From contig NZ_CP104002.1 in the NCBI RefSeq assembly GCF_029201565.1, forward strand, positions 1,319,001 through 1,383,000: a DNA stretch of 64,000 bases, given 5' to 3'. The translations under genes and the position numbers were made by a program. Below are positions 8,028 to 18,168 of the stretch, piece after piece. Within the stretch, counting starts at the first letter, position 1. Every line of letters starts with the position of its first letter. Below the pieces are notes generated by a model, which did no database searches, was not told the DNA's origin, and was given only the letters and a program-made list of their open reading frames with translations. This stretch comes from Devosia sp. SD17-2 (GTDB lineage Bacteria; Pseudomonadota; Alphaproteobacteria; Rhizobiales; Devosiaceae).

Positions 8028-9647
8028 TTGCTGAGATTTTCCGGTCCTCTCCGGCTGGCAGTCTGCGCGCTGGCTGGCCTGCTGTTTGCCCAGCCCGCGA
8101 CGGCGCATCCGCATATTTTCATCGACGCCAAGGTGGGGGTTGTCTTCGACGACGCCGGCGCGATTTCGGCGCTGCGCCATAGCTGGACGTTCGATACGGC
8201 ATTTTCCGTCTGGATGGTGCAGGGGCTCGATACCAACCAGGATGATATTGTCAGCCCTGAGGAAATGCAGGAGCTGGCCGACGAAAATATGAGCGGACTC
8301 AGCGACTACGGGTTTTATACCGTGGCCGGGGACGGCATGGCGTTTACGCCGGCCGGCGACCAGCGCATGAGCTATGCCGACAATCGCGTGACACTGGATT
8401 TTACCATTGATGCGGTGGAGCCGGTTTTCCCCGGCGCGCGGTTCGAACTGGGCGTTTACGACGCCGAATATTACGTCGCCATCACTGTCGATGATGCCGC
8501 CGACGTGACGCTCGAGAATGCGCCGGCGAGCTGCGCGACCGCGATCATTCCGCCGCGTCCGATGGATCGGTCGGTCGAGGAGCGGCTCTATGCGCTCGGG
8601 GCCGAGGTGACTGAATTGCCAGCGGATCTGGCGGCGGCGATGCGCGGCACGCAGGGCATGGTGGTCATTTCCTGTGGGGCGCCGCCCGCCGCGACAACCG
8701 CGCTGGAAGCAACCGAGCAGGTGGCCCAGGCCCGGCCAGCCACGCCTTTCGGCGGTCCGCCGACCGAGGTGGGGCTGAACCTGCCGCGCAGCGGATTTTT
8801 CGGCTGGCTGCAGGACCAGCAGCGCGATTTTTATGCGGCGATGACCAATGCTCTCGATGCCATGCGGACCGACTGGACCGCGTTCTGGCTGCTCGGCGGG
8901 CTGAGCTTTGCCTATGGCGTGTTCCATGCGGCGGGACCGGGGCATGGCAAGGTCGTCATCTCGTCCTATCTGCTGGCCAATGAAAGCCAGTTGCGGCAGG
9001 GGATCGTGCTCAGCGCGCTGTCGGCGCTAATGCAATCGTTGGTCGCCATCGGCTTTGTGCTGGTTCTTGCCGGTGTGCTGCGCCTGACCAGCACAGCCCT
9101 GGGCGAGGCGGCGCACTGGGTGGGTGTGGTCTCCTATGGGCTCGTGGCTCTGCTCGGCCTTTGGCTGGTGGCGCGGAAGGTTTTTGGATTCGGTCATAGC
9201 CACAGCCACGCCCATTGCCATCACGATCACGAACATGGTCATGACCATGACCATCACCATCACCATCACCATGACCATGACCACGACCAAGGGTCGCACA
9301 TGCACCATGCCGTGGGACCCGCTGATATTCGCGGCAGCTGGCGCGAACAATTGGGCGTGGTGCTGGCCGTCGGTCTGCGGCCCTGTTCGGGGGCATTGGT
9401 GGTGCTGGTCTTTGCCCTGTCGCAGGGTCTGCTTGCGGCGGGCATTGTCTCCGTGCTGCTGATGGGGCTCGGTACCGCCATGACCGTGGCGGCGCTGGCG
9501 AGCATTGCCGTCGGGGCCAAGGGCCTGGCGAGCCGCATCGGCGGGGCGGACAGTGCTCTAGCGCAGGGCCTCGTCTGGTGGGCGGAACTGATCGGCGCGG
9601 TGATGGTGCTGGGGTTCGGCGTGCTGCTGCTGGTGGCCAGCCTGTAA
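8028..9647 (+). CDS. DUF1007-NicO fusion: nickel/cobalt (or related metal) exporter with histidine-rich loop
   Basis: A 539-residue two-part protein. The N-terminal signal segment is followed by a periplasmic DUF1007 domain (HPHIFIDAKVGVVFDD, with an EF-hand-like DTNQDDIVSPEE). From about residue 280 comes a NicO/RcnA-type transporter: FHAAGPGHGKVVISSYLL, then a cytoplasmic loop very rich in His/Asp (9187-9306), and a second half with LGVVLAVGLRPCSGALVVLVFALSQG. The paired HxxxGPGHG and GLRPCSGA motifs are NicO hallmarks. The start is TTG at 8028, with AGGGGC upstream. The metal is inferred, not shown. Confidence 0.85.
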   Translation: MLRFSGPLRLAVCALAGLLFAQPATAHPHIFIDAKVGVVFDDAGAISALRHSWTFDTAFSVWMVQGLDTNQDDIVSPEEMQELADENMSGLSDYGFYTVAGDGMAFTPAGDQRMSYADNRVTLDFTIDAVEPVFPGARFELGVYDAEYYVAITVDDAADVTLENAPASCATAIIPPRPMDRSVEERLYALGAEVTELPADLAAAMRGTQGMVVISCGAPPAATTALEATEQVAQARPATPFGGPPTEVGLNLPRSGFFGWLQDQQRDFYAAMTNALDAMRTDWTAFWLLGGLSFAYGVFHAAGPGHGKVVISSYLLANESQLRQGIVLSALSALMQSLVAIGFVLVLAGVLRLTSTALGEAAHWVGVVSYGLVALLGLWLVARKVFGFGHSHSHAHCHHDHEHGHDHDHHHHHHHDHDHDQGSHMHHAVGPADIRGSWREQLGVVLAVGLRPCSGALVVLVFALSQGLLAAGIVSVLLMGLGTAMTVAALASIAVGAKGLASRIGGADSALAQGLVWWAELIGAVMVLGFGVLLLVASL

Positions 9648-9702
9648 GAATTTCCCGGCTGGCGCGACCCTACGCCGCCTTGCGAACAGGCGGGAAGCGG
9701 GT

Positions 9703-10764
9703 ATGGTGCGGCAAAATAGAACAACTCCAAACTGGCGTAGAATGAACCCGGACCTTCCCAAAGATCATCCCCCCGTTCCGCAGCAGAAAATCGGGGTCCT
9801 GTTGCTCAATCTGGGGACGCCGGACGCCACCGACTACTGGAGCGTGCGCCGCTATCTCAAGGAATTCCTGTCCGATCCGCGCGTCATCGAGACGCCGAAA
9901 TGGAAGTGGTGGCCGATCCTCAACCTCATCATCCTCAGCTTTCGCCCGCAAAAGGCGGGGCATGCCTATGCGATGATCTGGGACAAGGAAAAGAACGAGA
10001 GCCCGCTGCGCGTGATCACCCGCGCCCAGACTGAGGCGCTGGCCGAGCGCATGTCCGGCGACGGCGTCATGGTCGAATATGCCATGCGCTATGGCAATCC
10101 CTCGACCCAGTCAGTGCTCGAGAAGATGCAGGCCGCGGGATGCCAGAAAATCCTGCTCGTGCCGCTCTATCCGCAGTATTCGGCGACCACCACGGCGACG
10201 GCCAATGACAAGGCGTTTGATGCGCTGAAAACCATGCGCTGGCAGCCGGCCGTGCGCACCGCGCCGGCCTATTTCGAAAACCCGAAATATATCGAGACCC
10301 TCGGCAATTCGATCCGCGACGGCGTCGCCAAGCTCGATTTCGAGCCGGATGTGGTGATCACCTCGTTCCACGGCATGCCGGTGGAATATCTGCAGAAGGG
10401 CGACCCGTACCACTGCCAGTGTTTCAAGACCACGCGGCTGGTGCGGGAATATCTCGGCTGGCCGAAGGAAAAGCTGATGGTCACCTTCCAGAGCCGGTTC
10501 GGGCCGACGGAATGGCTGCAGCCCTATACGGACGTGACCCTGGGCGAGCTGCCCAAGAAGGGCATCAAGAAGGTGGCGATCCTGGCCCCGGCGTTCTCGG
10601 CCGACTGTATCGAGACGCTGGAAGAAATCGCCATCGGCGGCAAGGAGACCTTCCTTGAGGCCGGCGGCGAGAACTATGCCTATATCCCCTGCCTCAACGA
10701 CAGCGTCGAAGGCATGGACATGATCGAGTCGATGGTGCGCCGGGAACTCTCCGGCTGGCTCTAG
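9703..10764 (+). CDS. hemH: Ferrochelatase
   Basis: Inserts Fe(II) into protoporphyrin IX, the last step of haem synthesis. The 353 residues match the family. Seen: GVLLLNLGTPDATDYWSVRRYLKEFLSDPRV; the catalytic His in ITSFHGMPVEYLQKGDPYHCQC; TFQSRFGPTEWLQPYT; and PAFSADCIETLEEI. An alternative ATG at 9742 would give 340 residues. The stop codon is embedded in a 22-bp perfect palindrome that faces the end of the convergent SH3 gene. Confidence 0.96.
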   Translation: MVRQNRTTPNWRRMNPDLPKDHPPVPQQKIGVLLLNLGTPDATDYWSVRRYLKEFLSDPRVIETPKWKWWPILNLIILSFRPQKAGHAYAMIWDKEKNESPLRVITRAQTEALAERMSGDGVMVEYAMRYGNPSTQSVLEKMQAAGCQKILLVPLYPQYSATTTATANDKAFDALKTMRWQPAVRTAPAYFENPKYIETLGNSIRDGVAKLDFEPDVVITSFHGMPVEYLQKGDPYHCQCFKTTRLVREYLGWPKEKLMVTFQSRFGPTEWLQPYTDVTLGELPKKGIKKVAILAPAFSADCIETLEEIAIGGKETFLEAGGENYAYIPCLNDSVEGMDMIESMVRRELSGWL

Positions 10765-10773
10765 AGCCAGCCG
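10752..10773. repeat. 22-bp perfect palindrome overlapping the hemH stop codon
   Basis: CGGCTGGCTCT/AGAGCCAGCCG is perfectly self-complementary and contains the TAG stop of hemH (10762-10764). The convergent SH3 gene ends 1 bp further on. It may act as a shared 3'-end structure. Confidence 0.7.
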
Positions 10774-11157
10774 TTACCACCCCGGCCCGTTGAAGTCGGG
10801 CGGGGTGACGTTGACGAGGCCGCGGCCGACGATGTAGCTGCGCAGCACCCAGCCGGTGTCCGGAATATGGCACCACTGGGTGGCGTTGCGGCCGCGGAGG
10901 GCGTGGCCGGCATCACCAAAAAAACTGCCAAAACGGGAATCGCTGTCGTTCTGCGTGCAGCGGTCGATGGGGATTTCGGTGCCATTGGCGACGCGGCCGA
11001 TAATGGCGTAGCCATCGCCGGGGCCGGAATGAATGGCGATATTGCCGCCCGAGACCCGCGCCGTCACGGTCAGCGCCTGGGCGGGCAGGGCGAGGGCGAG
11101 GCTCGCGACAAGGCTTGTCACGAGGGCAAGGCCGGCTTTTTTCGCAAGGGCGCGCAT
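10774..11157 (-). CDS. Exported SH3-domain protein
   Basis: A 127-residue protein with a signal peptide (residues 1-28, ending LPAQA) and one SH3 domain (GGNIAIHSGPGDGYAIIGRVANGTEIPIDRC ... WCHIPDTGWVLRSYIV). The domain carries an insertion of about 30 residues (SRFGSFFGDAGHALRGR) between two strands. It is a paralogue of the gene at 5979 and of the cluster at 31414-33539. Function unknown; probably periplasmic. Confidence 0.78.
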   Translation of the reverse strand: MRALAKKAGLALVTSLVASLALALPAQALTVTARVSGGNIAIHSGPGDGYAIIGRVANGTEIPIDRCTQNDSDSRFGSFFGDAGHALRGRNATQWCHIPDTGWVLRSYIVGRGLVNVTPPDFNGPGW

Positions 11158-11273
11158 TTCTTCGGCTCCTCAGGGTGTTTGGGAGTCAATGCGCCAAAGC
11201 CGGCAGCGTTGCAAGCGGAGGGCAGACGCGCCAAAGCGCCGCCCGGCTCGGATGGAGCGTTGCGGGTGCAAGG

Positions 11274-11330
11274 GCACGGTCGCGACGCCCTGAAGGGCGC
11301 ACGGTCGCGACGCCCCAGGGGGCGCACGGT
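11274..11330. repeat. 25-bp tandem repeat, about 2.3 copies
   Basis: GCACGGTCGCGACGCCC recurs at 11274 and 11299, with a third partial copy (GCACGGT) at 11324. The spacing is 25 bp each time, and each unit holds a GGGCG/CGCCC inverted pair. Confidence 0.7.
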
Positions 11331-11785
11331 GAGAAGCGGCTTTCGCCTCGAAAATGGATAGACAAGAACAGGCGCAAGCCGCTTCCCACGACCGGTTTTT
11401 TGGGCGCATGCCTTGAGCGGCCCCCTTGCGGGTGGCGCTGGGTCCTGCGTCGAGGCATGACCCCGAAAGGCAGAACCGGCACCGGCCGGTGGTCGACATC
11501 CACGCCCCCGCCCAGGCGACCCCGTGCGGCCCGTCTCCCCGCCCGACGCTTCGTCGGCGCCGCGTGTTATCGGCGGGAACGGGGCAATGATGGCACGGGG
11601 TTTTGAGGCGGGGATAAGAAGTATTCTTTTGTTTTGGAGAGGTCTCTCACCTGTTTTGGAGGGACCCCTCACCCCGGCCCTCTCCCCGGCGGGGCGAGGG
11701 GGCGCAGGAGCGGATGGGCCGGATGTTGTCTTCGTGCCGTCGTCATCACCGGGCATGTCCCGGTGATCCATCTTTGCCGCGACAA

Positions 11786-11813
11786 TGGATTGCCCGGACA
11801 GGCCGGGCAATGA
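11786..11813. repeat. Dispersed short palindrome, copy 1
   Basis: ATTGCCCGGAC-AGGCCGGGCAAT is an inverted repeat found again at 35703-35727 and 42654-42678, always between genes and preceded by ATGGAT or GTGGAT. This pattern is typical of intergenic palindromes in Hyphomicrobiales. Confidence 0.65.
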
Positions 11814-11887
11814 TTGTGACTGAGGGGTTTTGCAGCGGGACTGGGCGCGCTTGTCCCGCCAGGGATGCGCGCGAGAGGGGGTGAGGC

Positions 11888-12247
11888 CTAAAAATCCTCC
11901 TCGATCACGAACCCATCCTCGCGCTCGGAAAATTCGGAGGAATGGATCTTTTGGTACTGGCCGAGCGCCAGCTGGGATTCCCGGAGCAGCGCGGCGAGGT
12001 GGGTGCGCTCGAGCGGCGGCGCGGGGAATTTCTCCAGCGCCCGCCCGAAATTTTCGCGCGAGATAAAGCGGTAAAGCTTTGTCCGGTGCTGGCGCACCAG
12101 TTCCACTAGCAGGGCTGAGGGCGGCGCGTTCCCCGGCAGCTCATCGAGCTCGAAGACAAATTCCTCCAGCTCCGTCTGCAAGCGCTGCCACATCAGCAGC
12201 TGCCGCATGGAAATCGGGCTGAGCTTTTGCGGATCAGGCGGTCGCAT
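11888..12247 (-). CDS. Hypothetical protein
   Basis: A 119-residue, largely helical, Glu/Leu-rich protein with an acidic C-terminus ending FVIEEDF. No signal peptide and no known domain recognised. It has an ATG start but a weak ribosome site. It lies isolated between two repeat-rich stretches. Its composition looks protein-like, unlike the opposite-strand frames. Confidence 0.55.
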   Translation of the reverse strand: MRPPDPQKLSPISMRQLLMWQRLQTELEEFVFELDELPGNAPPSALLVELVRQHRTKLYRFISRENFGRALEKFPAPPLERTHLAALLRESQLALGQYQKIHSSEFSEREDGFVIEEDF

Positions 12248-12638
12248 TTTCGGGTGCCCCTGGCTGACGTTTCGTTCGGGCAGCCAGTGTGGGGCAGGGG
12301 ATAGGGGCGGGGATTAGTTTTGTGACCGACCCCCACCTAGCCTCCCCCTTGCCAGGGGGAGGGACCGATCGGGTTTGTGGCGCGATCTCTGGGAGAGCCC
12401 CGATCTTCCCCTCCCCCTCCTCCAGGGGGAGGCCGGGTGGGGGTCTTTGTTTGTCTCGGTCTTCGGCGGTCGACCCCCACCTAACCTCCCCCTTGCCAGG
12501 GGGAGGCCGGGTGGGGGTCTTTGTTTGTCTCGATCTTCGTCAGTCGACCCCCACCTAACCTCCCCCTGGTCAGGGGGAGGCCGGGTGGGGGTCTTCTCAC
12601 CATCCCCACACCTGCTACTCTCCCCGTGAGGGAACACC
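12248..12638. repeat. Tandem 74-bp repeats of GC-rich hairpins
   Basis: The block between 12329 and 12600 contains four copies of a hairpin of the form CCTCCCCCT-N-AGGGGGAGG. They are embedded in a 74-bp unit that includes TCTTTGTTTGTCTCG and GTCGACCCCCACCT. GGCCGGGTGG recurs at 12431, 12505 and 12579, exactly 74 bp apart. Related single hairpins occur at 13009-13037, 36803-36831 and 38196-38230. No gene is supported here. Confidence 0.75.
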
Positions 12639-12989
12639 ATGACAGACCGGATCGCCTTTGCCCGCGCCCTGCGCCGGGAGCAGACGCCTGCCGAGCGCGC
12701 CTTCTGGGCGCTGCTCTATCCGTGGCGCGAGCGCGGCCTGCATTGGCGGCGGCAGGCGCCGATCGGTCCCTATGTCGTGGATTTCTGCTGCAAGAACCGC
12801 AAACTGGTCGTCGAGATCGACGGCGATAGCCATTTTTCCGATGCGGGTATCTCGCGTGACGCGGTGCGCACAGCCTATCTGCGCCAACGCGGTTTTACGG
12901 TACTGCACTTCACCAATGTCGATGTGCTGGAAAGCGAAGAGGGTGTTTTCGAGATTTTGCGCGGCGTGCTCTGCGCGCCCGATGCTTAA
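12639..12989 (+). CDS. DUF559 domain-containing protein (Vsr-like nuclease fold)
   Basis: A 116-residue protein matching the DUF559 family: ARALRREQTPAERAFWALL, then the core GPYVVDFCCKNRKLVVEIDGDSHF, and RTAYLRQRGFTVLHFTNVDV. The D-x(n)-E-x-D/H arrangement (VVDF ... VVEIDG) resembles the active site of very-short-patch repair endonucleases. Its biological role is unknown, and such genes are common near repeats and mobile DNA. GAGGGAAC precedes the ATG. Confidence 0.85.
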   Translation: MTDRIAFARALRREQTPAERAFWALLYPWRERGLHWRRQAPIGPYVVDFCCKNRKLVVEIDGDSHFSDAGISRDAVRTAYLRQRGFTVLHFTNVDVLESEEGVFEILRGVLCAPDA

Positions 12990-13162
12990 AGCCCGAGAGC
13001 CCCGCTCTTCTCCTCCCCCTTCTTCAGGGGGAGGCCGGGGGGGGAAGTGGGAAGGTGATGACGGCGGAATAATTTTTTGGGGAGGAGGGCGCACTCGCTC
13101 AGTACGGCACCGCGGGATTGATCCGAGTATGACGGTCGATCGTACAATGCGGCGTTGGACTA

Positions 13163-14007
13163 GGGTCCAAACCCAATCAGGTTGTTGAATAGGGGCTGCA
13201 AATCAGATTCTCTGGCTTCGGATAAGCCGGAGGCATTGATGAGCAGACTGTTTTGGTTGAGTGACGAAGCCTGGGTGGCCATTGAGCCCCACCTTCCCAA
13301 GAACCAGCCTGGAGCCCGACGGGTTGATGACCGGCGGGTGATTTCGGGGATCATTCACATGCTCAAATGCGGCGGGCGCTGGGCTGATTGCCCTGGCGAG
13401 TATGGTCCTTCGACCACCATCTACAATCGTTGGAACCGTTGGAGCCGCCGCGGTATATGGGCACGCATTCTTGCGGCTCTGACCGAACAGGGCTGGATTG
13501 CCGAGACCGCCCAGATCGACAGCAGCTATATCAAGGCCCATCGTTGTGCAGGTGGGGGAAAAGGGGGGCGCGAGCCAATGCCATTGGCATCTCGCGTGGT
13601 GGCCGGACCACCAAGGTCCATGCGCTTGTCGACGTTATCGGCAGACCACTCTGCCTCGTCCTGACACCCGGCAATGCCTCGGACATGAAGGGAGCAGATC
13701 TGCTCATCGCCCACACAACGGGTATGAAGAGGATTATCGCGGACCGGGGCTATGATGCCAACCGTCTTCGCTCCACTCTTCGAAGTCAAAACACCATCCC
13801 GGTGATCCCCGGCCGCAAGAACCGCAAGCGCAAAATCCGATACGATGAGAAACGCTACAAGGACCGCTGGCGCGTTGAGGCCATGTTCTGCCGCCTCAAG
13901 GATTTCCGCCGCGTCGCCACACGGTACGACAAGCTCGCTCGGAATTATCTATCTGCCGTCATGCTCGCAGCAGCAGTTGCGTACTGGCTATGATTGAGTC
14001 TCAACCC
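13163..14007 (+). mobile_element. IS5-family insertion sequence (IS427-like), 845 bp
   Basis: Terminal inverted repeats of 17 bp: left GGGTCCAAACCCAATCA (13163-13179), right (reverse complement) GGGTTGAGACTCAATCA (14007-13991), with 13 of 17 positions matching. Both ends are flanked by TA (13161-13162 and 14008-14009), consistent with the short target duplication of this group. Size and the two-frame transposase fit IS427-type elements. It differs from the second IS5-family element at 44145-44984. Confidence 0.88.
13239..13993 (+). CDS. IS5-family transposase, expressed by -1 frameshift
   Basis: Two overlapping frames encode one DDE transposase of about 251 residues. The first (13239-13664) starts MSRLFWLSDEAW behind GGAGG and contains the DDRRVISGIIHML and AQIDSSYIKAHR segments, with the first catalytic Asp. 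The second frame (to 13993) supplies GGRTTKVHALVD, LTPGNASD, IADRGYD and the C-terminal Y-[2]-R-x3-E-x6-K block (YKDRWRVEAMFCRLKDFRR). The shift site is an AAAA-GGGGGG run at 13559-13568. The stop codon lies within the right inverted repeat. Confidence 0.88.
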
Positions 14008-14031
14008 TACGCTGTGTTCCCGCAAAGAAAT

Positions 14032-14445
14032 CTAGTTTTGTGATTTGAGTTTGTATTCTAAGTCAGGAATGTCGTAAGGGGTCAGAAGCAAAACATCTGC
14101 TGCAGCTGCCAGATCAATAGCGCTACGTGTAAAGGTGGCGTTAGAAAGTACTGCCGCATAGTGGCACCCGTGATATCTTGCTCCCGCTAACGCATGTTGG
14201 ATCGCACTATTGCCAACAGATTGAGAGTAGAGCTTGCATTGGATGCCAAGTTTCAAGCCGTTGTGTGCAGCTATAACGTCAATGCCTTGGTCGCCGCTCG
14301 CGCGCGTTACGCTGGTCTCCCATCCAAATTTACTGAGCGAATCCGCAACCCAGTGTTCAAACTCATGGCCGTGGACGGGGATACGCGTGGGGTCAAATCC
14401 CTCAAGCTGCATTTGGTGACGATGACCTTCGAGATCGGCTATCAC
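14032..14445 (-). CDS. Mrr-like restriction endonuclease domain protein
   Basis: A 137-residue protein with the Mrr-type PD-(D/E)xK nuclease core: FEHWVADSLSKFGWETSVTRASGDQGIDVIAAHNGLKLGIQCKLY (catalytic D and Q-x-K) followed by SNATFTRSAIDLA. Mrr enzymes cut modified DNA. The GTG start overlaps the stop of the upstream membrane-protein gene (GTGA, 14442-14445), so the two are translationally coupled or derive from one split gene. Base composition is visibly lower in GC than the neighbourhood. Confidence 0.83.
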   Translation of the reverse strand: MIADLEGHRHQMQLEGFDPTRIPVHGHEFEHWVADSLSKFGWETSVTRASGDQGIDVIAAHNGLKLGIQCKLYSQSVGNSAIQHALAGARYHGCHYAAVLSNATFTRSAIDLAAAADVLLLTPYDIPDLEYKLKSQN

Positions 14446-14915
14446 CTCGCTATTGCCTCATCCGTTCTCAACGCTGGGCTCTCGAAACGTATGCTGCGCA
14501 AGAACTCTTGTATGGCATCTGTTCTTCTGTCCGAAGTCACTAACCCGTAGTCGTTTTGAATCAAGGCGTTTCGGACGTTCCTCTGGAGTGCGGCGCGGTG
14601 ACGATCCACTTCTTGATGCAGGAACTGACGCGCCCTCCAACGCTCGGCGTCGAACTCGGCCTGTCGTAATTCGGAGGCTTTAGAAATCGCAGAATCTCTG
14701 GCTGCATTGATCCTTTGAAAATCACGAGCCGCGAAGCGCCTCCCCACGAAAACTGCCGCGATTGGTGGGACAACGCCTATGAGTACTCCCCACCAAGCGC
14801 TAGGTGAGCCACTTGGCGAGGTTAGCATCATGGCCAAGATGCTTAGTGTCGTTAGAGCAAGCCAGCAAAGTATCCCCGACAAAACCAATTTGGACCAAGC
14901 AATTAATACGCGCAT
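14442..14915 (-). CDS. Membrane protein paired with the Mrr-like nuclease
   Basis: A 157-residue protein with two transmembrane helices (about residues 5-32 and 40-60), then a charged helical stretch likely to be coiled coil (FAARDFQRINAARDSAISKASELRQAEFDAERWRARQ). No known family recognised. It directly precedes and overlaps the Mrr-like gene, so it probably anchors or regulates the nuclease at the inner membrane. Low local GC suggests acquisition together with its partner. Confidence 0.75.
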   Translation of the reverse strand: MRVLIAWSKLVLSGILCWLALTTLSILAMMLTSPSGSPSAWWGVLIGVVPPIAAVFVGRRFAARDFQRINAARDSAISKASELRQAEFDAERWRARQFLHQEVDRHRAALQRNVRNALIQNDYGLVTSDRRTDAIQEFLRSIRFESPALRTDEAIAR

Positions 14916-15413
14916 CTGAATTTGCCCCCGGTCTGTCGATGGTATGATGGACGAGGGGTAAAATAAATAAAGATTAGGTCCGGTGTATATATCGAGGTTT
15001 AGTGGGGTGGGGAGTGTTGTGTGTATCTATGGTGCCTCATGTGAATTATCACTATCCGTATCGGCGAACCTTCAGGCTCCCGTCGCGCATGGATAGGCCG
15101 TGTCCGGGTAGCGAGCTTGTTGCGGAGAGGCGACGCGATGTGTGGCAGGTCGCGAGGCAGCCATCAGCGTCACACCGGCACTGAGCCGGGATGCTTCTAG
15201 ATGTGTTTAACTTCCATCCATCTCTTATGATGAGCACGACATGATCGTCGGGGCAACACGTGGGGGCGACAGCGCGTCCAGATGAGTTCGCCCGAGAGCG
15301 TGTCGGCCACTCGAGCGTAGCTCTCATGGCCTTCTCAGTTCAAATCGCTCCACTGGAGCGATTTGCCGACTATAGGTGTGATACGTCGAAGGCTCGAAAA
15401 TTCGAGAAAGCCG
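14916..15413. other. Gene-free, AT-richer region with hairpins
   Basis: No supported gene. 14950-15000 is AT-rich (AAATAAATAAAG, TGTATATATCG) and may hold the promoter of the membrane/Mrr pair. Two inverted repeats lie at the uvrB end: an 11-bp stem CAAATCGCTCC/GGAGCGATTTG (15343-15367) and CTCGAA/TTCGAG (15391-15404). Neither is followed by a T tract. Confidence 0.5.
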
Positions 15414-18002
<2,589 letters not shown>

Positions 18003-18017
18003 GGCGCGCTCGCGATC

Positions 18018-18110
18018 AGCAGAAGGGGGACAGTGGAACCCATAGATGGGTGCTCTGTCACGCTATGTCAGCAGGGTAGTGGTTCACGCTTTGTAGCATT
18101 TTTGGGCGCG
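18018..18110. repeat. 93-bp dispersed repeat, copy 1
   Basis: Closely matches 21106-21198 (about 85% by eye). Shared cores include GGGACAGT, AACCCAT-N2-ATGGG, CTGTCACG and TTTGTAGCATTTTTG. It lies immediately upstream of uvrB. Both copies preserve a 13-codon minus-strand mini-ORF beginning MLQ-S/T-VN and ending at the same TGA. Confidence 0.75.
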
Positions 18111-18168
18111 GCGGGGGAAGCCGTGCATCAGCAGTCGGTGCGAGCAGGTTTCCCGGCGGATCGCGCGA

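Larger units (their letters stand above)
11158..11887. other. Gene-free repeat-rich intergenic region
   Basis: No convincing gene. Open frames here on both strands have no ribosome site and repetitive Arg/Pro/Ala composition. It holds a 25-bp tandem repeat (11274-11330), a Pro-codon-like inverted block at 11668-11705 (CCCTCACCCCGGCCCTCTCC) and a copy of the short genome-dispersed palindrome at 11786-11813. Confidence 0.6.

Noticed and set aside
11118..11810. Long overlapping frames on both strands
   Set aside because: They have no ribosome site, an Arg/Pro-rich composition typical of noise in GC-rich DNA, and they cross tandem repeats.
15002..15327. Short frames on both strands in the low-GC region
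   Set aside because: No ribosome site, no family, and overlapping opposite frames without coding character.
15260..15360. A tRNA or integrase remnant (GTTCAAATC; a translated ERVGHSSV phrase)
   Set aside because: No cloverleaf can be drawn around the T-loop-like text, and the phrase is too short to support a recombinase.
18003..18168. A LexA/SOS box for uvrB
   Set aside because: No GTTC-N7-GTTC or GAAC-N7-GAAC pattern was found upstream of the gene.
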